Below, in pieces: positions 15,402-23,039 of a stretch of DNA of 30,084 bases (positions are counted from its first letter, which is position 1; the number at the start of each line of letters is the position of its first letter). Position numbers and translations under genes: made by a program. Source of the DNA: a virus; IMG/VR virus record IMGVR_UViG_3300035633_000426, positions 1 through 30,084 of that record; one strand, 5' to 3'. The notes below the pieces were generated by a model. That model had not been told where the DNA came from. It saw nothing but the letters and a program-made list of their open reading frames with translations, and did not search any database.

Positions 15402-15935
15402 ATGATAAGAGTAGACAAGTTAGAAGAATTTCCTATAGTGGCTACAGTTGTGGATGATGACCTTGGATCATTGGTTACTGGTCAAACTGTATATTATGAG
15501 ATACGAGACGCCAACGTTGACGTTGCTCTTGTTCCTCCTATTTCTGGCATTTTGTCAGAATCCAGTTATGAGCCCGGAGTGTATAGAACCGTGGAAACCA
15601 TACCTACAGACGGGGAATACATAATATACACAACATGCAGTGGGTACATTTCTGGAACTGAGGACGTGATTGTCAATCCAGAGTCAATTTATGATTTAAC
15701 AAAACAAAACAGGCAGTGCAACATAAGTGTGGAGGACGTTGTCAGAACCAATGCCGTTCCCACGGCGTCACAATTGTCAAGAAACGTTCCATTGAATAAA
15801 ACAGATTACATTGTGACTTTAATAAAAAGTGACAACGACAGTGATTGGGACGGCACAACCGTGAGTGGAGTGACATACGCTCATTATGAGACAACGTTAA
15901 GTAACCTTCCTTATAAGATGGGAGGACCAACATAA
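15402..15935 (+). CDS. Beta-rich structural protein, unknown
   Basis: This 177-residue protein is started at the ATG at 15402, preceded by AGGGGAAA, because a longer in-frame extension would overlap the previous gene. The N-terminal hundred residues resemble an immunoglobulin-like beta-sandwich (PIVATVVDDDLGSLVTGQTVYYEI, YEPGVYRTVETIPTDGEYI). The C-terminal part contains NISVEDVVRTNAVPT. It overlaps the next small gene by one base (TAATG). It is probably a virion protein of the neck or fibre base. Confidence 0.65.
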   Translation: MIRVDKLEEFPIVATVVDDDLGSLVTGQTVYYEIRDANVDVALVPPISGILSESSYEPGVYRTVETIPTDGEYIIYTTCSGYISGTEDVIVNPESIYDLTKQNRQCNISVEDVVRTNAVPTASQLSRNVPLNKTDYIVTLIKSDNDSDWDGTTVSGVTYAHYETTLSNLPYKMGGPT

Positions 15936-16105
15936 TGAATATAAAATTGATTGTTTCTGCTGGGTACAATTTGTGGGAAGAATATTCACAGGATATAGTT
16001 GTATCTACTAATGTTCCAGAAGTAGATGCGGATGTAGTCGGGGAAATGACGTTTGAAGTTATAGACGTGGGAACCCCCAGGATAAAGGCATACACTGATT
16101 CTTAA
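15935..16105 (+). CDS. Small protein (56 aa), unknown
   Basis: The ATG overlaps the stop of the preceding gene by one base (TAATG), typical of translational coupling. The 56-residue product (MNIKLIVSAGYNLWEEYSQD... to KAYTDS) is predicted mainly beta strand, with no membrane segment. It fills the only space between its neighbours with no other frame competing and is followed after 22 bases by the next start. Function is unknown. Confidence 0.65.
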   Translation: MNIKLIVSAGYNLWEEYSQDIVVSTNVPEVDADVVGEMTFEVIDVGTPRIKAYTDS

Positions 16106-16127
16106 TACAAAATAGGGAGAGATTGAT

Positions 16128-17054
16128 ATGATTCAATTATCAATACAAGTTAATGACATTTCGGTTGTGATGCAGATTTACAATCAAATACAAATACAAA
16201 GAAGTGAATCCGAAACCGGAGCGTTCACAACTATTTCTGGGGCAGGCCCGATAATTTTGGTTTCTGGTCAATCAGAATACACAGAACAGGATCCAACGGG
16301 CACTTCAAGTCATTGGTATAGATCAAGATATTACTCAACGTCCACTGGTTATGGAAGTTCCTGGTCATCCCCTGTTCTTGGACAACTGGGTGATTTATTT
16401 TACGATCCGTTGTTTCCGGAAGAGCCTTGTTATGGCACAACCGTTGATCAAAGCGTGGTGGACAGAATACGCATTTACATAGGAGATCCTCTTTCATTGA
16501 GGAGGGAGTTTGGGGAGGATGCTTCTTCTTCTGTGCATGAGGATGGAAAAACTTATGAACTTGATCACAAAGGATGGCCTGTAAGCATTTACATGAACAA
16601 TCAATCTTACAACACAAGCAACAATCCTTCAGTTCACGGTTATAAGTATTTGACTTTTGACGAAGACATTGATTTGACTTACACAGTGATTTCTGGCTGT
16701 CCTCCAAATCAAACAACAACCACTTATGGATTCGACGTTTGGTATTATTCATTCAGACATTCTGATTGTGAAATAATGAGGGCGTACGATTCATGCCCTC
16801 CACCACCGCCGTTGACCTCTGCAACGGCTACAAGTCAGCATTACATGCTACAAACAGCCATAGACTTGCTGATGATGGAGAATTGGGAAGATGCTATAGA
16901 GGATGGTGCAATTGTTAGAGATGAGGGTTCGTATTATTCACAGGAACCTGGATTTAGATTTAGAGATGATTTATTGGGAAAACTTAGAAAAATGTTGGAC
17001 GACGCAATAAAGGTTAGTGTGTTTAGTGACATTCAGGGAGTATTAATCGACTAA
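16128..17054 (+). CDS. Neck/head-tail connector candidate with Fn3-like N-terminus
   Basis: This is a 308-residue protein. Residues about 1-90 have the strand pattern of a fibronectin-type fold (IQIQRSESETGAFTTI, SHWYRSRYYSTSTGYGSSWS). After a linker, VVDRIRIYIGDP and a helical C-terminus (TAIDLLMMENWEDAIEDGAIVR, FRFRDDLLGKLRKMLDDAI) resemble head-tail connector proteins. A PPPPP stretch lies near residue 226. It is followed by two small genes of neck type, which supports a connector role. The ribosome binding site is AGGGAGAG. The call rests on pattern and gene order. Confidence 0.55.
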   Translation: MIQLSIQVNDISVVMQIYNQIQIQRSESETGAFTTISGAGPIILVSGQSEYTEQDPTGTSSHWYRSRYYSTSTGYGSSWSSPVLGQLGDLFYDPLFPEEPCYGTTVDQSVVDRIRIYIGDPLSLRREFGEDASSSVHEDGKTYELDHKGWPVSIYMNNQSYNTSNNPSVHGYKYLTFDEDIDLTYTVISGCPPNQTTTTYGFDVWYYSFRHSDCEIMRAYDSCPPPPPLTSATATSQHYMLQTAIDLLMMENWEDAIEDGAIVRDEGSYYSQEPGFRFRDDLLGKLRKMLDDAIKVSVFSDIQGVLID

Positions 17055-17069
17055 TGTGTAGAGGTAGTT

Positions 17070-17669
17070 ATGGTAAGAGACAGAATAAGTGTCAAAACAA
17101 AGGAAAGGCACAAAAGAAGAATACAAGACGTTGTCAAAAGTCTTAGCAGAAAGGTGGTTGTGTACAGGCAGCCAACAAAAGCCGAATGTTACAATTGTTA
17201 CTATGACAAGATGACGGATAGATCCACCGGAAAGTGCAAATGGACTCCTGTTCAAGCTTTGGCTAAGCAGGCAGAGTGGGAAGCTCTTGGTTATTCCACC
17301 ACAAGGTACAAGTATTTTTTGAAGGGCCGATGCCCGATATGTTACGGCAAGGGTTACATAGAGACGCATCGCCGAGTGAACGTTGACTGCATGGTTATTT
17401 GGAACCCAACCAACAGGTCTTATGGAAACGAGTCTTTGTACACTCCTGCTGGGTCAGAGGGTTCCACTGACGTTAGACTGAAAACGGATCCAAAACATTT
17501 TGATTTGTTTAAAGCTTCTTCCAAAATGATAATAGATGGAGTGGAATGTAAGTTGGCCAAGGCTCCAGCTTTGAGGGGGTTGGGGGTTCAAGCGGTGTTG
17601 ATCGTGGATGCTTTCACAGCTGACAAACCATCCGCCAGCAGCGGGGAGGTTGTTAAAGATTACAGATGA
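17070..17669 (+). CDS. Head-closure-like protein with zinc-binding cysteines
   Basis: This 199-residue protein has a basic N-terminus. Two CxxC pairs (C40/C43 and C88/C91) are placed to hold one zinc ion, with CPICYGKGYIE at the second. The C-terminal half is beta-rich. Its size, its place after the connector candidate, and the overlap (ATGA) with the next gene fit a head-closure or neck protein. A zinc knuckle in such a protein is known in some phages but is not diagnostic. Confidence 0.55.
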   Translation: MVRDRISVKTKERHKRRIQDVVKSLSRKVVVYRQPTKAECYNCYYDKMTDRSTGKCKWTPVQALAKQAEWEALGYSTTRYKYFLKGRCPICYGKGYIETHRRVNVDCMVIWNPTNRSYGNESLYTPAGSEGSTDVRLKTDPKHFDLFKASSKMIIDGVECKLAKAPALRGLGVQAVLIVDAFTADKPSASSGEVVKDYR

Positions 17670-18274
17670 TTATAGATCCAAGAAAAGAGAGACTGAAAAG
17701 AGATGTTAAGTTTGAAATTCGCAATTCTTTGGTAAAATTGTTGGAGAACAAAATAGTTCCAAGAGTCATAGACATTATTATGGATGAATACAATTCTCAG
17801 CTGAACGGAGTGGTTACGGTTAGCAGTGAATTGGCTCCGGAACATTTCATGTCTGAGTTTTATGACAGATTGAAATCTTTTGATTTTGTAAAAGATCGGG
17901 GCAGAGTTGTGACGTTTAGCTGTCCTGACATGGAAAATTTTGATTTTTCTGGAGATCTTGAATTTATACAAACTGTTTTAGAAGGAATTGTTGGAACTCA
18001 CGTTGAGGTTAGCAGCAAATATTACAACGTAATGTTTGCTTCAGACGTTGTAGATCGTCAAGAGACAACTGATAGAAAACCGTATTTATTGATGTTGACG
18101 GACGAAATACGTCTTTGGGAAAATAGATTGGGAAAAAAGTTCAGAATATTTGAATTTTCCAACTCTTCTCCCAAGGACATATTTAGCGAAGCTGAAAAAT
18201 TTGTTGAGGACAATTTGGATGAATGGATAGATGAGGCTTCTGATTCATGTTTAAATAAGATAAGTAATGGATAA
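17666..18274 (+). CDS. Neck/tail-completion candidate, unknown family
   Basis: This 202-residue protein starts within the stop of the preceding gene (ATGA overlap). The N-terminal amphipathic helix (RKERLKRDVKFEIRNSLVKLL) and the following alpha/beta region could suit an HK97 gp10-like tail-completion protein, but I see no decisive motif. The acidic C-terminus is helical (IFSEAEKFVEDNLDEWIDEA). The call rests on size, coupling and position between connector and terminator candidates. Confidence 0.5.
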   Translation: MIIDPRKERLKRDVKFEIRNSLVKLLENKIVPRVIDIIMDEYNSQLNGVVTVSSELAPEHFMSEFYDRLKSFDFVKDRGRVVTFSCPDMENFDFSGDLEFIQTVLEGIVGTHVEVSSKYYNVMFASDVVDRQETTDRKPYLLMLTDEIRLWENRLGKKFRIFEFSNSSPKDIFSEAEKFVEDNLDEWIDEASDSCLNKISNG

Positions 18275-18277
18275 TTC

Positions 18278-18832
18278 ATGATTAACTGGAAATTTAAACC
18301 GGCGGACATAATTTTGGTTCACGATTCAAGGTGGTTGATTGGCAGGGCAATCAAGTGGGTTTTAAATTTGTTTCAAAAAGACGAGGTTTATTTCAGCCAC
18401 GCGTTGATGGCTTGCGATGAAAGAATTGGCATAGAGGCAGGAGGTTTTCCTGGAGAAATAAGGGAAATAGATCTGTTGGATAAATTAACTAACTGTAACT
18501 CTTACATGATTTTGAGAAGAACCGATTTAACTGACGGCCAGAGAGAGTTAATAGTTAATAAAGCAAGGAAATGTTTAGGCCAGAGTTATGGTTACATCCG
18601 TCTGTTTGCTCAATTGTTTGATCAAGCGTTTGGCACAAACAGATTCACAAGACTGACTGGGCATTGCAGGAGACACATTTGTTCGACGTTTGTGTCTTGG
18701 TCATATTACGTGATTTGCAAAATAGAATTCAACGCGTTGAAATGGTTTTCTGTGGAACCAGATGATTTTGAAGACGACTACTTAGTGAACACAAATTTTT
18801 ACACATGTTCCATTTGGAGAAGTGACATATAA
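18278..18832 (+). CDS. Permuted papain-like (YiiX/NlpC-P60 type) cysteine peptidase
   Basis: This is a 184-residue protein. KPADIILVHDSRW (residues 7-19) and FSHALMA (39-45) carry the opening strand and the likely catalytic His41. HICSTFVSW (133-141) gives Cys135 as the likely nucleophile. The order His before Cys is that of circularly permuted papain-fold enzymes such as YiiX. These hydrolyse amide or thioester bonds, and some act on peptidoglycan or acyl groups. There is no signal peptide. Its position among neck and tail genes suggests a virion-associated enzyme or a structural use of the fold. Start and stop overlap neighbours closely (TAATG with the next gene). Confidence 0.65.
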   Translation: MINWKFKPADIILVHDSRWLIGRAIKWVLNLFQKDEVYFSHALMACDERIGIEAGGFPGEIREIDLLDKLTNCNSYMILRRTDLTDGQRELIVNKARKCLGQSYGYIRLFAQLFDQAFGTNRFTRLTGHCRRHICSTFVSWSYYVICKIEFNALKWFSVEPDDFEDDYLVNTNFYTCSIWRSDI

Positions 18833-19713
18833 TGAGCTATGAAATGAAAAGTTTGAGAAAAGAAGATCTTAGCGTGTTCATGTACATGCGTGATTTTGTG
18901 CTGGCAGATTTCATAGAACTGGAGGAACAGGTGTCGTTGGATTATTTAGAGGGAGTGTCGGATCCTTCTTGCGGTAGTTACGTTTACGAAGCTCTTTCTA
19001 ACATGATTCCCAGCCCCACTGAAAGAGGAAGAGGTTGGGTGTGTTTTGACACTATATCAGGCACTAATAATTATTGTGTTGGGGATTTGCCTGTTAGAGA
19101 ACAGTCCAATAGAGTCACGGTTTATGACAACAACTTAAATGTAGTGAATGAAAATCAATACATGATAGATTACATAGATGGAAGGATAGTCACTGACGGA
19201 ACTTGTTCTCCTGCCTATGTGGATTATTACTGGCATTACGTTAGCTTGGTTGATGAATGGTCTGTGTTGGAGGCCGCAAGTCCTCCTGTGGTTGTTATAG
19301 ACATGAATGCCACGGACAAGATTGGGTATCAGCTTGGCGGGGGGAAGAAAATAATTAGAAAAGTAAACATACACGTATTTGCTTCTGACACGGCTGAGAG
19401 AAATGATTTAATGGAAACCATTTATGATGGGTTGTATGAAAAAAGCTGTTTGTTGCACAGCTTTCCAAATGGGACTCCGTTGGATTATGACGGAACTTTT
19501 TACGGTAGGAGAAACAACCCTAACAAAGACGAGACTTTGTTTGATCGTTCCGTTGTCAATGGGGTTAGCAAGCTGGCGTTTGAAAACGTGAGCGCAAGAA
19601 CAGTGAACTTGCCAGCGTTGATGTCGAGGGGAACAAATGAGATAATGCTTTCCGATTTAAATGCGTATAGGGCTAGAGTGTCTTTTAATTTAGTGAGTTA
19701 CACAAGTTATTAG
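18832..19713 (+). CDS. Tail terminator/completion candidate
   Basis: This 293-residue protein starts at the TAATG overlap with the previous gene. It contains a mixed alpha/beta part (KIIRKVNIHVFASDTAERNDLM, IYDGLYEKS) resembling the strand-helix core of tail terminator proteins. A variable N-terminal half (SNRVTVYDNNLNVV, YIDGRIVTDGT) has the look of a beta-sandwich. It is the last gene before the homing endonuclease and the tail tube candidate, which is where a terminator usually lies. The call is moderate, based on order and pattern. Confidence 0.5.
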   Translation: MSYEMKSLRKEDLSVFMYMRDFVLADFIELEEQVSLDYLEGVSDPSCGSYVYEALSNMIPSPTERGRGWVCFDTISGTNNYCVGDLPVREQSNRVTVYDNNLNVVNENQYMIDYIDGRIVTDGTCSPAYVDYYWHYVSLVDEWSVLEAASPPVVVIDMNATDKIGYQLGGGKKIIRKVNIHVFASDTAERNDLMETIYDGLYEKSCLLHSFPNGTPLDYDGTFYGRRNNPNKDETLFDRSVVNGVSKLAFENVSARTVNLPALMSRGTNEIMLSDLNAYRARVSFNLVSYTSY

Positions 19714-19751
19714 GTTGTGGTTTTCATTGATTTGAAACCGGGAAGGAAGAT

Positions 19752-21359
19752 ATGGGCAGAAGACGTACGGTAGAAGATGTGAGGAAGTACATAGAAGACG
19801 AAGGTTACGTTTTAATCGACAAAGAATACTGTAACGCTCGAGCTAAGTTGACTTTAATTTGTCCAAATGGACATGAATGCAAAATTAGTTTTGACAAATG
19901 GATGGCTGGAAGAAGATGTTTGTGCGAATCTGGAAAGAACAGGCTCGACATTGTTTTTATTGAGAGAGAGTTTTCAAAGCGCGGCTATAAATTATTGTCA
20001 AAAAATTACAAAAACAGGAAGAAGTTGGTTTACCTTTGTCCAAATGGGCATAAACACTCCATACGATGGGATCATTTTAAAAGAGGGCACGGATGCCCAT
20101 ATTGTGCCGGAAAGCCAGTCATTGATTTGGATTCAGTTAAAAATTCTTTCGCGAAAGAGGGTTATGAGTTGTTGGACAGACGGTATGTCAACAGTTCCAA
20201 AAAATTGAATTACGTTTGTCCTAATGGACACGAACACAGCGTTAGTTGGAGAAATTGGAACGCAGGGCACAGATGTCCAGAGTGCTCCCCAAACATGAAG
20301 AAAGACATTGAATTCATTGGAAAGGAATTGTCCAAAGAAGGTTATTCATTAATGTCTTCAGAATACTCCAATCACAATCAAAAACTGCATGCGGTTTGTC
20401 CAAACGGACACGACTGTTTTGTTACTTGGAACAATTGGAGCAACAACAATTCTCGTTGCGTTGAATGCACTGAGTGGGGTTCTTCTTGTCAGGAGAGAGA
20501 GATCATAGAATTTTTAAAACTGGATTGTGGACGTGAGATTATAGAGCGTGACAGGAATTTGATAAAACCATACGAGCTTGACGTTGTGATTCCAGAGTCA
20601 AATCTTGCAATAGAATATTGTGGGTTGTATTGGCATTCGGATCGGGCGGGCAAAAACAAAACATATCACCTGGACAAATTGAATTTGTGTAATTCAGTTG
20701 GGTACAGATTGATAACCGTGTTTGAAGACGAATGGGTTTTCAACAAAAAAGTGGTCAAATCAAGATTGAGGAAATTGTTGAACGTGGAAAAAGGCGAGAA
20801 AGTGCTCGCAGAAAAGTGTCATGTAGAGGAAATAACTGACGGAGTTGCTGAAAAGTTTTGCAACGACAATCATTTGCAAGGATATGGAATCAACGCCGCC
20901 GTAAAAATCGGTTTGTTCCATGAAAATGAGTTGGTCAGCGCAATGACTTTTTCAAAACAGACCATGGAAAATGAGACGGATTTTGATAGAAAGCTTGATT
21001 GGAAGCTCCACAGGTTTTGTTCAAAAACAAATTTCATGGTTGTTGGAGGAGCTTACAAGTTGTTGAAACATTTTGAAAACAATTACAAATGGAGGCGCGT
21101 GCGAAGTTACGTTGACAGACGATGGTCGTCAGGAGACGAACACGACAAGTTGAATTTTTTGTTAGTTGGTTTTACCGGACCGAATTGTTGGTACGTCAAG
21201 AACCAAAAAAGGGTTCGCTGGCTTAATTTTAGAAAAAAAGAAGACGGTTCGGTTTGTTTGGATGAGTGGGGAATTAAAAAGTCCCAGGGTTGGTCAAGAA
21301 TTTGGGACTGTGGAAACGCGAAATTTGACAAGACAAACAATAAACTAACCTCTTTATAA
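19752..21359 (+). CDS. Free-standing homing endonuclease, Vsr-like (EDxHD type), with four zinc-finger repeats
   Basis: This 535-residue protein has four tandem repeats of about 57 residues in its first 240. Each has a helix, EGYxLLxxxYxN, CPNGHE/K and a closing C-x-C or CxxC (about 8-60, 66-118, 125-178, 185-239). These are treble-clef-like fingers that probably read DNA. The nuclease part has ELDVVI (275-280), E288-x-x-GLYWH295 and VFEDEW (323-328). The C-terminal domain (CNDNHLQGYG, LHRFCSKTNFMVVGGAYKLL) matches that of the protein at 2108. The ribosome binding site is GGGAAGGAAG. It lies 159 bases upstream of the intron-bearing tail gene, a likely target by position. Confidence 0.82.
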   Translation: MGRRRTVEDVRKYIEDEGYVLIDKEYCNARAKLTLICPNGHECKISFDKWMAGRRCLCESGKNRLDIVFIEREFSKRGYKLLSKNYKNRKKLVYLCPNGHKHSIRWDHFKRGHGCPYCAGKPVIDLDSVKNSFAKEGYELLDRRYVNSSKKLNYVCPNGHEHSVSWRNWNAGHRCPECSPNMKKDIEFIGKELSKEGYSLMSSEYSNHNQKLHAVCPNGHDCFVTWNNWSNNNSRCVECTEWGSSCQEREIIEFLKLDCGREIIERDRNLIKPYELDVVIPESNLAIEYCGLYWHSDRAGKNKTYHLDKLNLCNSVGYRLITVFEDEWVFNKKVVKSRLRKLLNVEKGEKVLAEKCHVEEITDGVAEKFCNDNHLQGYGINAAVKIGLFHENELVSAMTFSKQTMENETDFDRKLDWKLHRFCSKTNFMVVGGAYKLLKHFENNYKWRRVRSYVDRRWSSGDEHDKLNFLLVGFTGPNCWYVKNQKRVRWLNFRKKEDGSVCLDEWGIKKSQGWSRIWDCGNAKFDKTNNKLTSL

Positions 21360-21518
21360 TAGGAGGATAAAAGGAAAAGGACTTGTAGTTGTCAAATCGC
21401 CTCAATTTGGCAGCCGCAAGAGGAGTTGAAACAAACAATACCAACCTATGTTATGATGTTTTTCAATGAGTTAAGTTGTTTTAATGATTGGGAATAAATA
21501 ACTTAGGAGGAATAAAAA
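21360..21518 (+). other. Leader region of the tail tube gene, no gene
   Basis: These 159 bases have no credible reading frame. A weak promoter-like pair, TTGAAA (21426-21431) and TGTTAT (21449-21454) with a 17-base spacer, lies upstream. An AGGAGG just after the endonuclease stop (21360-21366) has no start codon at a usable distance and may be the original ribosome binding site, displaced when the endonuclease gene inserted. The functional site TAGGAGG is at about 21504-21510. Confidence 0.4.
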
Positions 21519-21628
21519 ATGGCAAGAAATAGAATAATTTATGCCAGCCAGAGTGTGTGGGTTAATGGTGAGGTTCTTTATAGAGTCCAGACACTAGGGT
21601 CCACTACTACATTTACTAGCGAAGACAT
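21519..21628 (+). CDS. Tail tube candidate, exon 1
   Basis: This is the first exon of a 535-residue protein encoded by 21519-21628, 21906-21929, 23019-23039 and 23324-24776. It starts at ATG after TAGGAGG and encodes MARNRIIYASQSVWVNGEVL and on to TFTSED plus two bases of an Ile codon. The 3' end is set by GACAU (21624-21628) pairing with the intron guide GUGUC, which leaves U-G at the cut. Confidence 0.82.
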
Positions 21629-21905
21629 AGTTTAAATGTGTCACCTTTTTGGCAACAAATTGGTAAAAACCTGGCTATATGCTGGAAAACCCTGTTAAGT
21701 TTCTACTACTACCAGAAATGGAGTGATAATGTGGAAAATAAGGGCAATCAGCAGGAAACCTTTAATGGGTTCCTCAACGACTATACGCCAGGCTCCCTAA
21801 ATCGGGATGATGATATAGTCTGAACTCACTGGAAACAGTGAGAGGGAACGCCGAAGAGCTTCCCCGCCTAACAGGTTAAGCTGAGGTTATTAAAGTAACA
21901 GGATG
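21629..21905 (+). ncRNA. Group I intron D, no ORF
   Basis: This is a 277-nt group I intron in the tail tube candidate. P1 is GACAU/GUGUC. P10 pairs the 3' exon ATTTG with TAAAT immediately 5' of the guide. The P element (ATATGCTGGAAAACCC) starts at about 21677, Q (GGCAATCAGCAGGAAAC) at about 21743-21759, R (CCTCAACGACTATACGCC) at 21772-21789 and S (GATGATATAGTCTGAAC) at 21808-21824. The 3' end follows TAACAGGATG. A short open frame inside is incidental. The 3' domain is nearly identical to introns B and C of the capsid gene. Confidence 0.9.
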
Positions 21906-21929
21906 ATTTGAGCTAGGTCACCAGGATAT
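21906..21929 (+). CDS. Tail tube candidate, 24-nt micro-exon 2
   Basis: After one base that completes Ile, this exon encodes FELGHQD and two bases of a second Ile codon. Its end is fixed by AGGAUAU pairing with GUAUCCU of intron E, with U-G at the cut. Both flanking introns interrupt after the second codon base, so the exon is a whole number of codons and its loss would keep the frame. Confidence 0.8.
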
Positions 21930-23018
21930 GAGGTCAAATTGTATCCTCTACTAGGCGACTAGTAGAATAAAAACTTTGCTGTATGCCGGAACATCCAGCT
22001 AAGCTTATACTACTTAACCTACAATAGGAAGTAAAGATGTATAAGATATGGACAATCGGCAGGAAAGAGGTTAAAATGGATAAGAATGAAATTCCAAGTA
22101 AGGAAAGGTTAGAGTCGCTTATGAATGAATTTGGTTCTATGGGAAAGGTTGCTGCTGAGTTATCTAAACCATATGGTACAGTAAGGGCTTGGTTTAATAA
22201 ATATAAGCTGCCTAGACCTGAAAGTAATAGAACTGTATTTCATGAGTTAAGGGAAACTCCGTTCTCAGATATTCAAAGATCTGTTGTGTTAGGTTCTATA
22301 TTGGGTGATGGAGGTCTTCAATTACCTAGAAGGGGAAAAAATGCTAAACTACATATAAAGCATTGTGTGAGACAACTTCCATATTTAAAATGGAAGAAGA
22401 AGTTGTTAGATCCTTTTAGTAGAAAAATTTACAAGACCTCTGAAGATGAAGAACATGTTATAAATGGTAGTAAATTTCATAGTACTAGCACATATGTTTG
22501 TTACACAATATGCCACCCAGACATTACTGATTTTTTTTATAAATATTATTGTAGTGGAAAAAAAGGGATTATTGAAGAGGTAATAGATGAGTTAAATTTA
22601 TTATCTTTAGCAATATGGGTAGCTGATGATGGATCTTTTTATTCTGATAAAAAATGGACTAACTCTATTGGAGGAAAAATCTGTACTAATAGTTTTAGTT
22701 ATCAAGAACAAGAGTTTTTAAAAGATGCTTTAAGTAAGTTTTTTTGTGGAAGAATAAATATAATGCCTTATAGATGTAATGGACGAAACGAACACGTTTT
22801 AAAACTTACTGGAAGTGATTGTTTGAGAGATTTTCTTTCTATGATAAGGAATGTGTTACCAGAATGTATCCATTTTAAACTTGATCCTCAACGACTACAC
22901 GCAAAGCTCTCTAAATAAATTTAGAGATGATGATATAGTCTGAACTACATGGAGACATGTAGAGGTTGCTTCGCAGCAACCCGCCTGAAATTATTCAGGT
23001 CATGAAAGTAACAGATTG
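21930..23018 (+). ncRNA. Group I intron E, with LAGLIDADG ORF
   Basis: This is a 1089-nt group I intron. P1 is AGGAUAU/GUAUCCU, followed by a P2 hairpin (CTACTAG/CTAGTAG, about 21948-21966). The P element (GTATGCCGGAACATCC) starts at 21981, Q (GACAATCGGCAGGAA) at 22051-22065, R (CCTCAACGACTACACGC) at 22886-22902 and S (GATGATATAGTCTGAAC) at 22927-22943. The 3' end follows TAACAGATTG. The ORF at 22076-22918 lies in the P6 loop and its last codons run through R and P8. The 3' domain groups with introns A and F. Confidence 0.88.
22076..22918 (+). CDS. Intron-encoded two-motif LAGLIDADG homing endonuclease (intron E)
   Basis: This is a 280-residue protein. A helix-turn-helix-like N-terminus (GKVAAELSKPYGTVRAWFNKY, 23-43) is followed by two LAGLIDADG motifs, VVLGSILGDGG (70-80) and LAIWVADDGSF (178-188). 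Two-motif forms act as monomers on an asymmetric site. I start it at the ATG at 22076, after AGGAAAGAGG. The upstream in-frame ATG at 22037 would translate the Q element. The C-terminal residues DPQRLHAKLSK are encoded by the ribozyme R and P8 sequences. The frame is intact, so recent activity is plausible. AT-rich codon use differs from the flanking exons. Confidence 0.87.
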   Translation: MDKNEIPSKERLESLMNEFGSMGKVAAELSKPYGTVRAWFNKYKLPRPESNRTVFHELRETPFSDIQRSVVLGSILGDGGLQLPRRGKNAKLHIKHCVRQLPYLKWKKKLLDPFSRKIYKTSEDEEHVINGSKFHSTSTYVCYTICHPDITDFFYKYYCSGKKGIIEEVIDELNLLSLAIWVADDGSFYSDKKWTNSIGGKICTNSFSYQEQEFLKDALSKFFCGRINIMPYRCNGRNEHVLKLTGSDCLRDFLSMIRNVLPECIHFKLDPQRLHAKLSK

Positions 23019-23039
23019 AATCGACGTTGTAGATGATGT
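23019..23039 (+). CDS. Tail tube candidate, 21-nt micro-exon 3
   Basis: After one base that completes Ile, this exon encodes IDVVDD and two bases of a Val codon. It ends in GAUGU, which pairs with GCAUC of intron F with U-G at the cut. It is the smallest exon in the window. Spliced protein reads FELGHQDIIDVVDDVPAV across three junctions, an unbroken and sensible sequence. Confidence 0.8.

Noticed and set aside
21638-21823. A 61-codon open frame inside intron D
   Set aside because: It lies across the P, Q, R and S ribozyme elements, has no ribosome binding site, and encodes no recognisable protein.
22037-22075. Upstream in-frame ATG for the intron E endonuclease
   Set aside because: It would translate the ribozyme Q element; the ATG at 22076 has a good ribosome binding site (AGGAAAGAGG).
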